From positions 1 to 64,000 of the forward strand of contig CASWVG010000005.1 of NCBI GenBank assembly GCA_949472775.1: a DNA stretch of 64,000 nt, read 5' to 3'. The translations under genes were made by a program, and so were the position numbers. The stretch comes from an uncultured Lachnospiraceae bacterium (GTDB lineage: Bacteria; Bacillota; Clostridia; Lachnospirales; Lachnospiraceae). A model generated the notes under the pieces. The model was not told the DNA's origin. It did no database searches and saw only the letters and a list, made by a program, of their open reading frames with translations. Positions within the stretch are counted from its first letter, which is position 1; every line of letters begins with the position of its first letter. This document shows positions 1-7,266 of this stretch, piece after piece.

Positions 1-664
1 TCTTAAACGCAAAGGCATAGGTCTCCACATTTAACTGTCCGCTCACCGTCAGATTGGTAGGCTTGCCAAAGAAATCGGTGCTATAGTCAACCTGTCCGTC
101 CGGCGTCTGCGGCAGGTTATTTAAATCCATGGTGGTCACCTGGAACATCTCGCCCGCGCCCTCGCAATCGCTGCCCGTGATGATCGGGGTGTGCACATAG
201 ACGAAACCTCTCTCCTGAAAGAAGGTGTGAATCGCGTAAGCGATCAGCGACCGCACACGGAATACTGCCTGGAAAGTATTCGTTCTGGGGCGCAGATGGG
301 AAATGGTGCGCAGATACTCAAAGCTGTGCCGCTTTTTCTGCAGCGGATAATCCGCCGTGGACATTCCCTCCACAATGATTTCCTCCGCCTGCATTTCAAA
401 TTTCTGTTTCGCCTGAGGCGTCGCCACAATCTTTCCCCGCGCCACTATCGCGGAACCCACATTCAGTTTGGAAATCGCATCAAAATTTTCCAGCTTGTCC
501 GCATATACAATCTGCAGCGGCTCGAAAAAGGTGCCGTCGTTTGCCACGATAAAACCGAACGTCTTGGAATCCCGGATACTTCTCACCCAGCCTCCCACTG
601 TCACTTCCTTATCAAAATACGCCTCGCTGTCACGATACAAATCTTTGATATCTGTCAAATCCAT
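1..664 (-). CDS. asnS: Asparaginyl-tRNA synthetase, N-terminal part (cut by window edge)
   Basis: Class II aminoacyl-tRNA synthetase that charges tRNA-Asn in the cytoplasm. The 221 visible residues start with [12 protein letters not shown]. Residues about 20-103 form the OB-fold anticodon-binding domain ([15 protein letters not shown] at 24-38). The class II core follows with HLRPRTNTF at 123-131 and [17 protein letters not shown] at 158-174, a block typical of AsnS rather than AspS or LysS. The C-terminal half lies beyond position 1. It follows the trigger-factor-like gene after only 25 bases and is probably cotranscribed with it. I am confident of the family; only completeness is unknown. 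Confidence 0.95.
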   Translation of the reverse strand, partial: MDLTDIKDLYRDSEAYFDKEVTVGGWVRSIRDSKTFGFIVANDGTFFEPLQIVYADKLENFDAISKLNVGSAIVARGKIVATPQAKQKFEMQAEEIIVEGMSTADYPLQKKRHSFEYLRTISHLRPRTNTFQAVFRVRSLIAYAIHTFFQERGFVYVHTPIITGSDCEGAGEMFQVTTMDLNNLPQTPDGQVDYSTDFFGKPTNLTVSGQLNVETYAFAFK

Positions 665-689
665 TTTCAATGCCCCTCCTGTTTTTATC

Positions 690-1781
690 TCAATCTACAT
701 TAGCCGTGGTTTCATGTATGTTGCTGTTCTCCTTTAAAAAGGCAATCACCTTTTTCCGCATCAGATCCTCTTTCAGGGATTCCATATCCACGCTCTTTTC
801 CAGTTCCTCCTCGGAAGTGTAACCATAGTTCGACATCAGCGCGGAAACCTCTCCTGCGACCTCCTCCTCTGTCGGCACAAGCCCCTCCTTGTCGGCAATC
901 GCCTGGTACATGATATACTGCTTTGCCATCCGCATGCCCTCTTCATCGAAAAGCGCCCGGTACCCTGCCTCGTCGAGCCCTTGATAAAGCTGCATATACT
1001 GCATGAGGGACATGCCGATAGAGGACGCCCTGACGCTCATACTATTCTCTATGCTTGTGATAAAGCGCTGCACCATCTCCTCCGGCGGCTCTTGAAACGT
1101 GCTGTTTTCCATAATGGTGGAAGCCATGGCGTTCTCGATCTCATTTTCATAGGTGCTCTGCACAGACTGGTCATAGAGATTATAAATGTAGTCATTCAGT
1201 TCCTTCGCCGTCTGCGCGCCGCCTATGTTATACCCCTCCTCGCCAAGCTGTTTCACAAGCTCGTCCGTGAGTTCCGGTGCCCTGCTCTCGCTGATGCTGT
1301 TCACCGTCACCTCAAACACCACGTCCTCCCCCGCCAGATCGGGATTGGTGTAAGGATCGGGAAAGGTCAGATTGAGGCTTCGCTTTTCTCCGATATTCGC
1401 GCCGATCAGCCCCTCCTCAAAGCCCTCTATAAACCGCCCGGAACCGATCGTCAGATCAAAACCTGTCCCCGCGCCGCCGTCAAAGGCCGTGCCATCATGG
1501 TATCCGACGAAGTCAATATTCGCCACGTCACCTTCCTGTACCGCTCTGCCCGTCACCGGCGTCTTTTCCGCCTTCGGCTCCAGATAATTATCGTAAATGT
1601 AGCTTTCCACCGCGCCTTCTGGCACTTCCGGCTTATTGACCGTCGCCTCAATTCCCGTATAAGCACCGAGCGTCACATACTTCTCTGCCTTAATATCTTT
1701 TAAATACTCTTTACTGCCGCATGCCGTCAAAAGCAGCGATGAGGCAAACACCGCTGCGACAACACAGATTTTTCTTTTCAT
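690..1781 (-). CDS. Secreted trigger-factor-like peptidyl-prolyl isomerase lipoprotein
   Basis: A 363-residue protein with a lipoprotein signal peptide: positively charged start MKRK, hydrophobic stretch 6-20 and lipobox LLTAC with the lipid-modified Cys at 21. Residues about 84-165 are an FKBP-type domain ([16 protein letters not shown], then [19 protein letters not shown]), and about 170-350 resembles the helical C-terminal domain of trigger factor. Real trigger factor is cytosolic and has a ribosome-binding N-terminal domain, which is missing here. I infer an extracytoplasmic folding factor for exported proteins, comparable in place to PrsA. The start is supported by TGAGGAG six bases upstream. 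It sits directly upstream of asnS on the same strand. Confidence 0.85.
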   Translation of the reverse strand: MKRKICVVAAVFASSLLLTACGSKEYLKDIKAEKYVTLGAYTGIEATVNKPEVPEGAVESYIYDNYLEPKAEKTPVTGRAVQEGDVANIDFVGYHDGTAFDGGAGTGFDLTIGSGRFIEGFEEGLIGANIGEKRSLNLTFPDPYTNPDLAGEDVVFEVTVNSISESRAPELTDELVKQLGEEGYNIGGAQTAKELNDYIYNLYDQSVQSTYENEIENAMASTIMENSTFQEPPEEMVQRFITSIENSMSVRASSIGMSLMQYMQLYQGLDEAGYRALFDEEGMRMAKQYIMYQAIADKEGLVPTEEEVAGEVSALMSNYGYTSEEELEKSVDMESLKEDLMRKKVIAFLKENSNIHETTANVD

Positions 1782-2041
1782 ATCTCCTCAATGCCTCTTT
1801 TCTTAAATCATAAGCAGCAACTGCTCTGTATCCTCACATCTGCTATAAATTCAACCCTTATCTTACCACAGCCGTCCTTCATTTGTCTATATCCGGCCCT
1901 CGCTATTTCGCGGAGTCGTCGCGCCCCTGCATAGATCTCCTGTACACAAAATGCCCGGAAGTCGTATTTTGACGCTTGCGCTACACGAAGATCAATGTTA
2001 AAATATCTTTTACATATATTGTTGAGAACGGAGGCATTCCC

Positions 2042-2518
2042 ATGAGCACGTTAACCATTGTCTTTCTGGTAATTTTGGCGGTTCTGCTGATCGCCGTAGT
2101 GGTATTATATTTCTTAGGAAAGAAAGCCCAGAAAAAACAGGCTGAGCAGCAGGCACAGATCGACGCGATGAAGCAGACCGTATCCATGCTCATCATCGAT
2201 AAAAAACGAATGAAGTTGAAGGATGCAGGGCTTCCCCAAATCATATTGGAGCAGACCCCCAAACTGTTGCGTGGCTCCAAACTCCCTGTGGTGAAAGCCA
2301 AAGTAGGACCCCAGATCATGACACTTATCTGCGAAGAAAAAATTTTTGATTCCGTTCCCGTCAAGAAGGAAGTGAAAGCTGTTGTCAGCGGTATCTACAT
2401 CACAGATGTTAAAGGACTCCACGGCAAGGCGCCGGTAGTCGAGCAGAAGAAAAAGAGCAAATTCAAACAACTGATTGAAAAAGCACAGGAAAAAGCAGGT
2501 GCAAAGCCAGTGAAATAA
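2042..2518 (+). CDS. Conserved small membrane-anchored protein
   Basis: A 158-residue protein with one N-terminal membrane helix (residues 3-25, TIVFLVILAVLLIAVVVLYF) followed by a Gln/Lys-rich helical linker and a compact domain (about 50-130, with KAKVGPQIMTLICEEKIFDSVPVKKEVKAVVSG). The C-terminus is Lys-rich and probably cytoplasmic. I chose the ATG at 2042, ten bases after GGAGG, because the longer reading frame upstream has no ribosome binding site and would place charged residues before the helix. It is transcribed away from the trigger-factor-like gene and convergent with the DUF1934 gene. I do not recognise a function. Confidence 0.75.
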   Translation: MSTLTIVFLVILAVLLIAVVVLYFLGKKAQKKQAEQQAQIDAMKQTVSMLIIDKKRMKLKDAGLPQIILEQTPKLLRGSKLPVVKAKVGPQIMTLICEEKIFDSVPVKKEVKAVVSGIYITDVKGLHGKAPVVEQKKKSKFKQLIEKAQEKAGAKPVK

Positions 2519-2532
2519 CAGGTGCAGCAGTT

Positions 2533-2985
2533 TTACGACAGGAGCGTAAAGCTGCTGTTTTCTTTGGAGCGGATGTCGATTCTGATGTGGCAGTCAGAGA
2601 GGAACTCATAGTTGATATCCAGCGCGTAATCCACATCCACCACAATATTATCTTCCTTTTCTTCTATCGTTATCCGCTTCGTGTCAATCCCCACCAGGAT
2701 CTGCCCGAAAGGCGTATTGTAGTTTGACAGATTCTTTTTATTTTCCTGGAAAACCATATGTACGTTTACCAGGCCGTGACGCGTCAGTTCCACCATCTGC
2801 CCGCCAAACTTAAGACGATTTTTCGTAGGACGGTCAAACCCTTCCGTAACTTCCTCATAAACGACATAGTGCCTGTCGTTCTTCTTATAATAATCTCCCA
2901 CTGTGACCGTCTCGATCTTATCAGCGTCTTCTTCCCGCTGGTCAAACTGTAATCCCTGTAAAGTCAGCAATACTTCTTTCGTCAT
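2533..2985 (-). CDS. DUF1934 beta-barrel protein (YwiB-like)
   Basis: A 150-residue cytoplasmic protein matching the DUF1934 family, whose members have a lipocalin-like barrel and unknown function. Visible family features are the beta-rich pattern HYVVYEEVTEGF, KNRLKFGGQMVELTRHG and TPFGQILVGIDTKRI. No signal peptide or membrane segment is seen. It starts 11 bases after murI ends and has AGAGGG before its ATG, so the two genes are likely one transcript. In other Firmicutes this family often lies beside murI or argS, which fits the neighbourhood here. No catalytic residues can be named. Confidence 0.85.
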   Translation of the reverse strand: MTKEVLLTLQGLQFDQREEDADKIETVTVGDYYKKNDRHYVVYEEVTEGFDRPTKNRLKFGGQMVELTRHGLVNVHMVFQENKKNLSNYNTPFGQILVGIDTKRITIEEKEDNIVVDVDYALDINYEFLSDCHIRIDIRSKENSSFTLLS

Positions 2986-2996
2986 TTTTTATCCCT

Positions 2997-3830
2997 CTAA
3001 AATTCATCAATCCGGATCTGCTTTGCGGACAAAATGCCATAAGGCAGAATGGAATTGGCAAAACGCTGAAACTTATCCGCGGCATCGCTGACAAAAAAGC
3101 GGTACAGCTCCGTCCCAAGTCCTGGCCTGTGCCCGCTCTCCAGACCGCGCTCTGCCAGGAGCGCTTTCAGTTCCCTCGCTGTCTCGTAGGCGGGATTGAC
3201 AAGGGTTACGCCTTCCCCCATAATCTTTCCCACTGTGGAGCGCAACATCGGATAATGGGTACATCCCAGAATCAAGGTGTCTATGCCGCTGTCGATCAGC
3301 TCCGTCAGGTAGCGGCGGGCAATCTCATCCGTCACCGGATCTTCCCACAACCCTTCCTCCACAAGCGGCACAAAGAGCGGGCACGCTTTTCCAATAACAC
3401 TGACATCACTGTCATATTCTTCTATGTAACGGCTGTATATGCCGCTGCTTATGGTGGCTTCCGTCGCCACAACACCGATTTTCTTATTCGCGGTAGCCGC
3501 AAGAGCTGTCCTGGCTCCCGGCTTCACCACGCCGATCATCGGAAGATCCACCTCTTTTTCCAGATCCTCCAGAGCGTACGCACTTGCCGTATTACAGGCG
3601 ACCACGATGGCCTTCACCTGCTGCGTCTCCAGAAATCGCACGATCTGTCTGGAATACCTCGTCACCGTCTCCTTTGACTTATTTCCGTAGGGCACCCGCG
3701 CCGTATCTCCGAAATATACGATCCTCTCATTGGGGAGCTGCCGCATGATCTCGCGTGCCACAGTCAGCCCTCCCACCCCCGAGTCGAACACGCCTATGGG
3801 GCTGTTGTGCCACTCTTCCTGTCCGTTCAT
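2997..3830 (-). CDS. murI: Glutamate racemase
   Basis: A 277-residue cytoplasmic enzyme that converts L-glutamate to D-glutamate for peptidoglycan. The N-terminal motif GVFDSGVGGLTVAREI contains Asp16, and the two catalytic cysteines are Cys79 in VVACNTASA and Cys190 in ILGCTHYP. FGDTARVPYGN at 40-50 is the usual substrate-loop sequence. Length and motifs are complete, so it should be active. It is followed closely by the DUF1934 gene. The start is the first in-frame ATG and has GAAAGG upstream. Confidence 0.97.
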   Translation of the reverse strand: MNGQEEWHNSPIGVFDSGVGGLTVAREIMRQLPNERIVYFGDTARVPYGNKSKETVTRYSRQIVRFLETQQVKAIVVACNTASAYALEDLEKEVDLPMIGVVKPGARTALAATANKKIGVVATEATISSGIYSRYIEEYDSDVSVIGKACPLFVPLVEEGLWEDPVTDEIARRYLTELIDSGIDTLILGCTHYPMLRSTVGKIMGEGVTLVNPAYETARELKALLAERGLESGHRPGLGTELYRFFVSDAADKFQRFANSILPYGILSAKQIRIDEF

Positions 3831-3915
3831 GGTTTCCGACCTTTCCTGCCGTTACGATTCAAACCCACACCGGATTTCAACTTCCTATACGATTATTCCA
3901 TGTGAATCCCAACGA

Positions 3916-4164
3916 CTAATTCTTATCTATAGACAGATTTTCCTTACACCACTCCCAAAATCTGCTGCTTATCACAATCTCATCACCGGAGGCATGCCAG
4001 ATCTCTGCTGCCTCAATCTCGCCCGGCACACCGTCCGGCCTCATCCCATCCAGTGTCTCTACCTCGCACGTCTCCTGCGTAAAACATATTTCCGGATAAA
4101 AGATCCCCAGCCAGACTGCCGCAAATAAAAAAGCTGCCAGCGTTTTTCCTGTCTTCTTCATCAT
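3916..4164 (-). CDS. Small membrane or secreted protein of unknown function
   Basis: An 82-residue reading frame beginning MMKKTGKTLAAFLFAAVW, which forms a Lys-rich start and one hydrophobic segment (residues 7-24), so it is a signal peptide or a single membrane anchor. The remainder is acidic (TLDGMRPDGVPGEIEAAEIW) and has no motif I recognise. GGGAG lies five bases before the ATG at 4164, which is why I prefer this start to the longer frame beginning at 4230. It lies between murI and the gntR gene on the same strand. It may be a genuine short protein, but I cannot support a function. Confidence 0.5.
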   Translation of the reverse strand: MMKKTGKTLAAFLFAAVWLGIFYPEICFTQETCEVETLDGMRPDGVPGEIEAAEIWHASGDEIVISSRFWEWCKENLSIDKN

Positions 4165-4324
4165 CCATACTCCCATCTGCCGTGATTTCCGGCATTGAGA
4201 GTATTCCCGCTTCTTTACGGTCTGATACACCGTTTGCTATTTTTCCATTCACCGTACGGCACGCATTGCATGAAGCACTGACAGCAACCTTGCAAATATA
4301 AATCTGCGCATATATTACGAATAA

Positions 4325-5020
4325 TCAGCGGGAGCTGCGCTTTCCCCTGGGATCGACGCGGATCTGCCGGATAATAGACTGTTCCTGATTATCAATGTGA
4401 AGTCTCGCCGCTGCCGCCGCACTCTCCCTGTCTCCACTCATAATGCTCTCATATATCATCCTATGCTCATTGACCAGGTTTTCATGCCCGCTCTCATCCT
4501 TGATGTATTCGAAGCGGTAGCGGTACATCTGCTCAGACAGATTATTAATCAGCTGGATAAGTCTCTGGTTTCCCGTCGCCTGCACAATGATATCGTGCAG
4601 CGCCACATCCGCCTCCGCGATGGTCACCACCTCGCCCGTCTTCGTCGCCTCCTCAAAACTGTCGCAGGCTCTCTTTAATGCCGCCTTGCCCTCCGCTGTA
4701 ATCCTGTCGCACGCAAGTTCCGCACAGAGCGCATCCAGTGCACGTCTCACCTCCAGCACATCCTGCAGGCTTTTCTCAGTGATCTGCGCCACCTCCGCGC
4801 CCCGCCTCGGAATCATGGTTACCAGACCTTCCAGTTCCAGTTTCCGTATCGCCTCACGGATCGGCGTGCGGCTCACACCCAGACGGTTTGCCAGATGAAT
4901 CTCCATCAGCCTCTCCCCCGGCTTCAGTTCGCCTGTCAGAATAGCACGGCGCAGCGTATTAAACACCACATCCCGCAATGGCAGAAATTCGTCCATATTC
5001 ACAGTGAAATCATGATCCAT
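4325..5020 (-). CDS. GntR-family transcriptional regulator, FadR/FCD subfamily
   Basis: A 231-residue repressor-type regulator. Residues about 10-75 form the winged helix-turn-helix (LRRAILTGELKPGERL, then LGVSRTPIREAIRKLELEGL), and about 85-210 the all-helical FCD effector domain with metal-ligand type residues (ADVALHDIIVQATGN and EHRMIYESIMSG). I chose the ATG at 5020 because GGAGG sits seven bases before it; the frame stays open to 5152, but that stretch overlaps a palindromic repeat. It is the second gene of an ispE-gntR unit. The ispE promoter contains two palindromes of the kind this family binds, so I infer autoregulation. The ligand is unknown. Confidence 0.9.
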   Translation of the reverse strand: MDHDFTVNMDEFLPLRDVVFNTLRRAILTGELKPGERLMEIHLANRLGVSRTPIREAIRKLELEGLVTMIPRRGAEVAQITEKSLQDVLEVRRALDALCAELACDRITAEGKAALKRACDSFEEATKTGEVVTIAEADVALHDIIVQATGNQRLIQLINNLSEQMYRYRFEYIKDESGHENLVNEHRMIYESIMSGDRESAAAAARLHIDNQEQSIIRQIRVDPRGKRSSR

Positions 5021-5034
5021 ACGCATTCCTCCAT

Positions 5035-5054
5035 GATTCCGCTCCAGCGGAATC
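5035..5054 (-). other. Perfect hairpin just before the gntR ribosome binding site
   Basis: GATTCCGC and GCGGAATC form a perfect eight-base stem around a four-base loop. It sits a few bases upstream of the GGAGG that serves gntR. It could affect translation or mRNA stability, but no partner structure is seen. Confidence 0.5.
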
Positions 5055-5105
5055 TCAAATCCCAAGGCAAACAGACTTGTCTGAGACAATGCCCGTGTTT
5101 CAGGC

Positions 5106-5200
5106 ATTCTCCTGTGTGAGAAAAGTCCGCGAAGCAGGCTTAGGCCTTCCAAGTCAGCTTTGCTGACTTTGCTGTGAGCGATCAGATGTATTTCTCACAT
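5106..5200 (-). repeat. Palindromic dispersed repeat, copy 1
   Basis: A block at 5106-5142 matches 33 of 37 bases with 48622-48658, and all four differences are A/G changes. The short arm TGTGAGAAA at 5113-5121 can pair with TTTCTCACA at 5191-5199, which lies inside the last codons of ispE. Between them are a second stem (AAGTCAGC with GCTGACTT, 5151-5169) and a looser stem from 5123 to 5141. The element fills the space between ispE and gntR and so would be in their shared transcript. Confidence 0.7.
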
Positions 5201-6060
5201 TCCCCCCGGACAAACTCTGTCACAAAAACCGCTTCTGCCAGTTCTTCTTTCCTTATCGACGCCGCTATTTTATCCGCCGTCTCCCTCTCCTTGCAAATGC
5301 CAAACACCGTAGGACCGCTGCCGCTCATCAGCGCATTTTCCGCCCCCAGCCCACACATCATCTTTTTCAGTCTCTCGATCACAGGATACTCTTTCACTGT
5401 AACTGTCTCCAGCACATTTCCCATCCTGTCCGTGACCCCTTCCAGGTCTCCCGCCGCAAGAGCCGCCGCCATCCCGTCGATATCCGGGTGAAACGACAGT
5501 TTATCCACCTGTAAATGTCCATAGACAAACGCTGTGGACACGTCAATATCAGGCTTTGCAATCACCAGATGGCAGGCCGGCGGTTCAGACAATGGTGTCA
5601 GAATTTCTCCAATCCCCTCCGAGAGCATGGTACCTCCCCGAATGCAGTAAGGAATGTCAGCCCCAAGCGTCACCCCTGATTCTTTCAGTTCTTCCACGGA
5701 ATATCCCATTCTAAAAAGTGCATTCAGCCCCCGCAGAGTCGCCGCCGCATCAGCGCTTCCGCCTGCCATGCCAGCCGCAATGGGGATTCTTTTGTGCAGG
5801 GTAATGGAAACCCCCTCCTTAATCTGCCGCTTCTCCATCAGAAGCGTCGCCGCCCGATAGACCAGATTATTCTCGTCTGCAGGCAGATTGGCACCCTCTA
5901 TGCAAAAGCCGATCCCCGGCTTTTCCCTTTTTTCAAAAGTCAGATCGTCGCATATATCCACGGTCTGCATGATCATCTTTACCTCGTGATAACCGTCGGG
6001 TCTGCGCCGCAGTACATCCAGTCCCAGATTTATTTTTGCGTATGCTTTTTCTCTTATCAT
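5182..6060 (-). CDS. ispE: 4-diphosphocytidyl-2-C-methyl-D-erythritol kinase
   Basis: A 292-residue GHMP kinase that phosphorylates CDP-methylerythritol in the non-mevalonate isoprenoid pathway. Diagnostic features are the start AYAKINLGLDVL with Lys9, the glycine-rich ATP loop PIAAGMAGGSADAA at about 93-106, and GADIPYC with Asp135. The C-terminal motif MSGSGPTVFGI is also present. GGGAG precedes the ATG. Its promoter at 6154-6182 is nearly consensus and overlaps two GntR-type palindromes, so expression probably responds to the regulator encoded downstream. The last codons form one arm of a palindromic repeat. Confidence 0.96.
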   Translation of the reverse strand: MIREKAYAKINLGLDVLRRRPDGYHEVKMIMQTVDICDDLTFEKREKPGIGFCIEGANLPADENNLVYRAATLLMEKRQIKEGVSITLHKRIPIAAGMAGGSADAAATLRGLNALFRMGYSVEELKESGVTLGADIPYCIRGGTMLSEGIGEILTPLSEPPACHLVIAKPDIDVSTAFVYGHLQVDKLSFHPDIDGMAAALAAGDLEGVTDRMGNVLETVTVKEYPVIERLKKMMCGLGAENALMSGSGPTVFGICKERETADKIAASIRKEELAEAVFVTEFVRGECEKYI

Positions 6061-6140
6061 AACCGCTCCCAGTCAGCCACTGACCTGATGATTTGTCAGT
6101 CTTTCCCGCTTCCGCCTCTTTTACGCAGAAGTCAATGTAC

Positions 6141-6152
6141 TTTGTATACAAA
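6141..6152. promoter_or_regulatory. Palindromic operator, downstream of the ispE -10 box
   Basis: TTTGTATACAAA is a perfect 12-base palindrome at the expected transcription start of ispE. Its core equals the known core of the Bacillus subtilis GntR operator (CTTGTATACAAG). This suggests the FCD-type GntR protein encoded at 4325-5020 binds here. Confidence 0.65.
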
Positions 6153-6153
6153 G

Positions 6154-6182
6154 ATTGTACTTAATTTTGTACAAAATGTCAA
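6154..6182 (-). promoter_or_regulatory. Sigma-A promoter of the ispE-gntR unit
   Basis: Read on the minus strand, TTGACA (6177-6182) and TACAAT (6154-6159) are separated by exactly 17 bases. This is close to perfect vegetative consensus. Palindromes occupy the spacer and the region just after the -10 box. Confidence 0.85.
6165..6176. promoter_or_regulatory. Palindromic operator inside the ispE promoter spacer
   Basis: TTTTGTACAAAA is a perfect 12-base palindrome lying wholly between the -35 and -10 boxes. It is related to the neighbouring TTTGTATACAAA site. A repressor bound here would exclude RNA polymerase. Confidence 0.6.
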
Positions 6183-6370
6183 GTACAGCCTCACTCATTT
6201 CAAAGTTTACCATGTCCGTAAAAGATTAGATAGATTTTTTGATTTTCTGCTTTTTCTCTTCTAATTAAATTAGGAAAATGGTACGATATAATAAATAGAA
6301 AAAGGAGATTGCTGGCGGCAGTCTTTTTGTAACTGCAAATATACATATTTATTGCCAAGGAGGGATACCC

Positions 6371-7036
6371 ATGAGCGTAAATGGAATTACAGGAGCGGGA
6401 AAGAACGCTTACGAAGCACTTACAACCACGCAGCAGACAGAGACAAAACCTGTTGAGGAGATGAAAGACAACTCTTCCGAAAAGGGTGAAAACGGTGTTG
6501 TCTATGAGCCTTCAAAAGATAGTGTCAACATTCCTGTGAAAAAGTATGTACAGAACACAGAGCTTGTTAATAAGATGAAAGCTGATGCTGAGGCACATAC
6601 ACAGCAGTTAAAGAACATTGTCGAGCAGATGATGACCAAACAGAGTCAGGCCTCCGGCATTGCCAGCGGCGACATGTGGAAATTCCTTGCCAGCGGCAAG
6701 TTTGAAGTAGATGAAGCTACCAAGCTGCAGGCACAGGAAGACGTTTCCGAGGACGGCTACTGGGGCGTAAAACAGACCTCCGGCAGAATCCTTGATTTCG
6801 CAACTGCTCTGACAGGCGGAGATCCGAGCAAGATCGAAGACATGCGCGCAGCTTTCAAGAAAGGCTACGAGCAGGCTGAAAAGACCTGGGGCGGCGAACT
6901 TCCTGAAATTTCCAAGAAGACCTACGACGCTGTTATGGCAGGCTTTGACAAGATGGCTGAAGATGCTGCAGCTCAGGACAATGCGACGCAGAATGTGCTG
7001 AATCAGGCTGCTGCCGGACAGATCGCATCTAACTAA
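6371..7036 (+). CDS. Lachnospiraceae-type protein of unknown function
   Basis: A 221-residue protein without signal peptide or membrane segment. Residues 1-60 are low-complexity and polar; residues about 60-90 look like a helix; residues 115-190 are the conserved-looking part (EDGYWGVKQTSGRILDF, ALTGGDPSKIEDMRAAFKKG, EKTWGGELPEISKKTYDAV). I recall similar proteins in related gut Firmicutes, and the last segment resembles DUF5610-type proteins, but I cannot confirm this. AAGGAGG precedes the ATG, a TATAAT-like box lies at about 6285, and a clear terminator follows, so it is probably a single-gene unit with good expression. Confidence 0.75.
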   Translation: MSVNGITGAGKNAYEALTTTQQTETKPVEEMKDNSSEKGENGVVYEPSKDSVNIPVKKYVQNTELVNKMKADAEAHTQQLKNIVEQMMTKQSQASGIASGDMWKFLASGKFEVDEATKLQAQEDVSEDGYWGVKQTSGRILDFATALTGGDPSKIEDMRAAFKKGYEQAEKTWGGELPEISKKTYDAVMAGFDKMAEDAAAQDNATQNVLNQAAAGQIASN

Positions 7037-7050
7037 ACAGCAGAAAGCGA

Positions 7051-7082
7051 AAGGAATCGGAAAAATCCCGGTTCCTTTTTTT
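7051..7082 (+). terminator. Rho-independent terminator
   Basis: GGAATCGG pairs with CCGGTTCC (one G-U pair) across a short A-rich loop and is followed by seven T residues. It ends the transcript of the gene at 6371-7036. Confidence 0.85.
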
Positions 7083-7130
7083 GCACATATCACTAAAAAA
7101 CGCTTCCATAAATCAGCATTTTGTCAAGTA

Positions 7131-7157
7131 TTCCAATCCATGCAAATCAGATATAAT
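7131..7157 (+). promoter_or_regulatory. Possible promoter of the GH42 gene
   Basis: A perfect TATAAT stands at 7152-7157. The best -35 candidates are poor (TTCCAA at 7131 with a 15-base spacer), so an activator may be needed. A small hairpin (GCGGG-AAA-CCCGC, around 7206) lies in the leader. Confidence 0.4.
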
Positions 7158-7266
7158 GTACGCAATGGCAATGAGCAGTGCGCGGACATTGAAATATGAG
7201 AGGCGGGAAACCCGCGCACCGAAACATTTATCTGATTGGATCGCAAAATTATAAAGGAGAACCCAC

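Noticed and set aside
4325-5152. Longer form of the GntR regulator starting at 5152
   Set aside because: The extra 44 residues overlap a palindromic repeat and hairpins, and the only good ribosome binding site serves the ATG at 5020.
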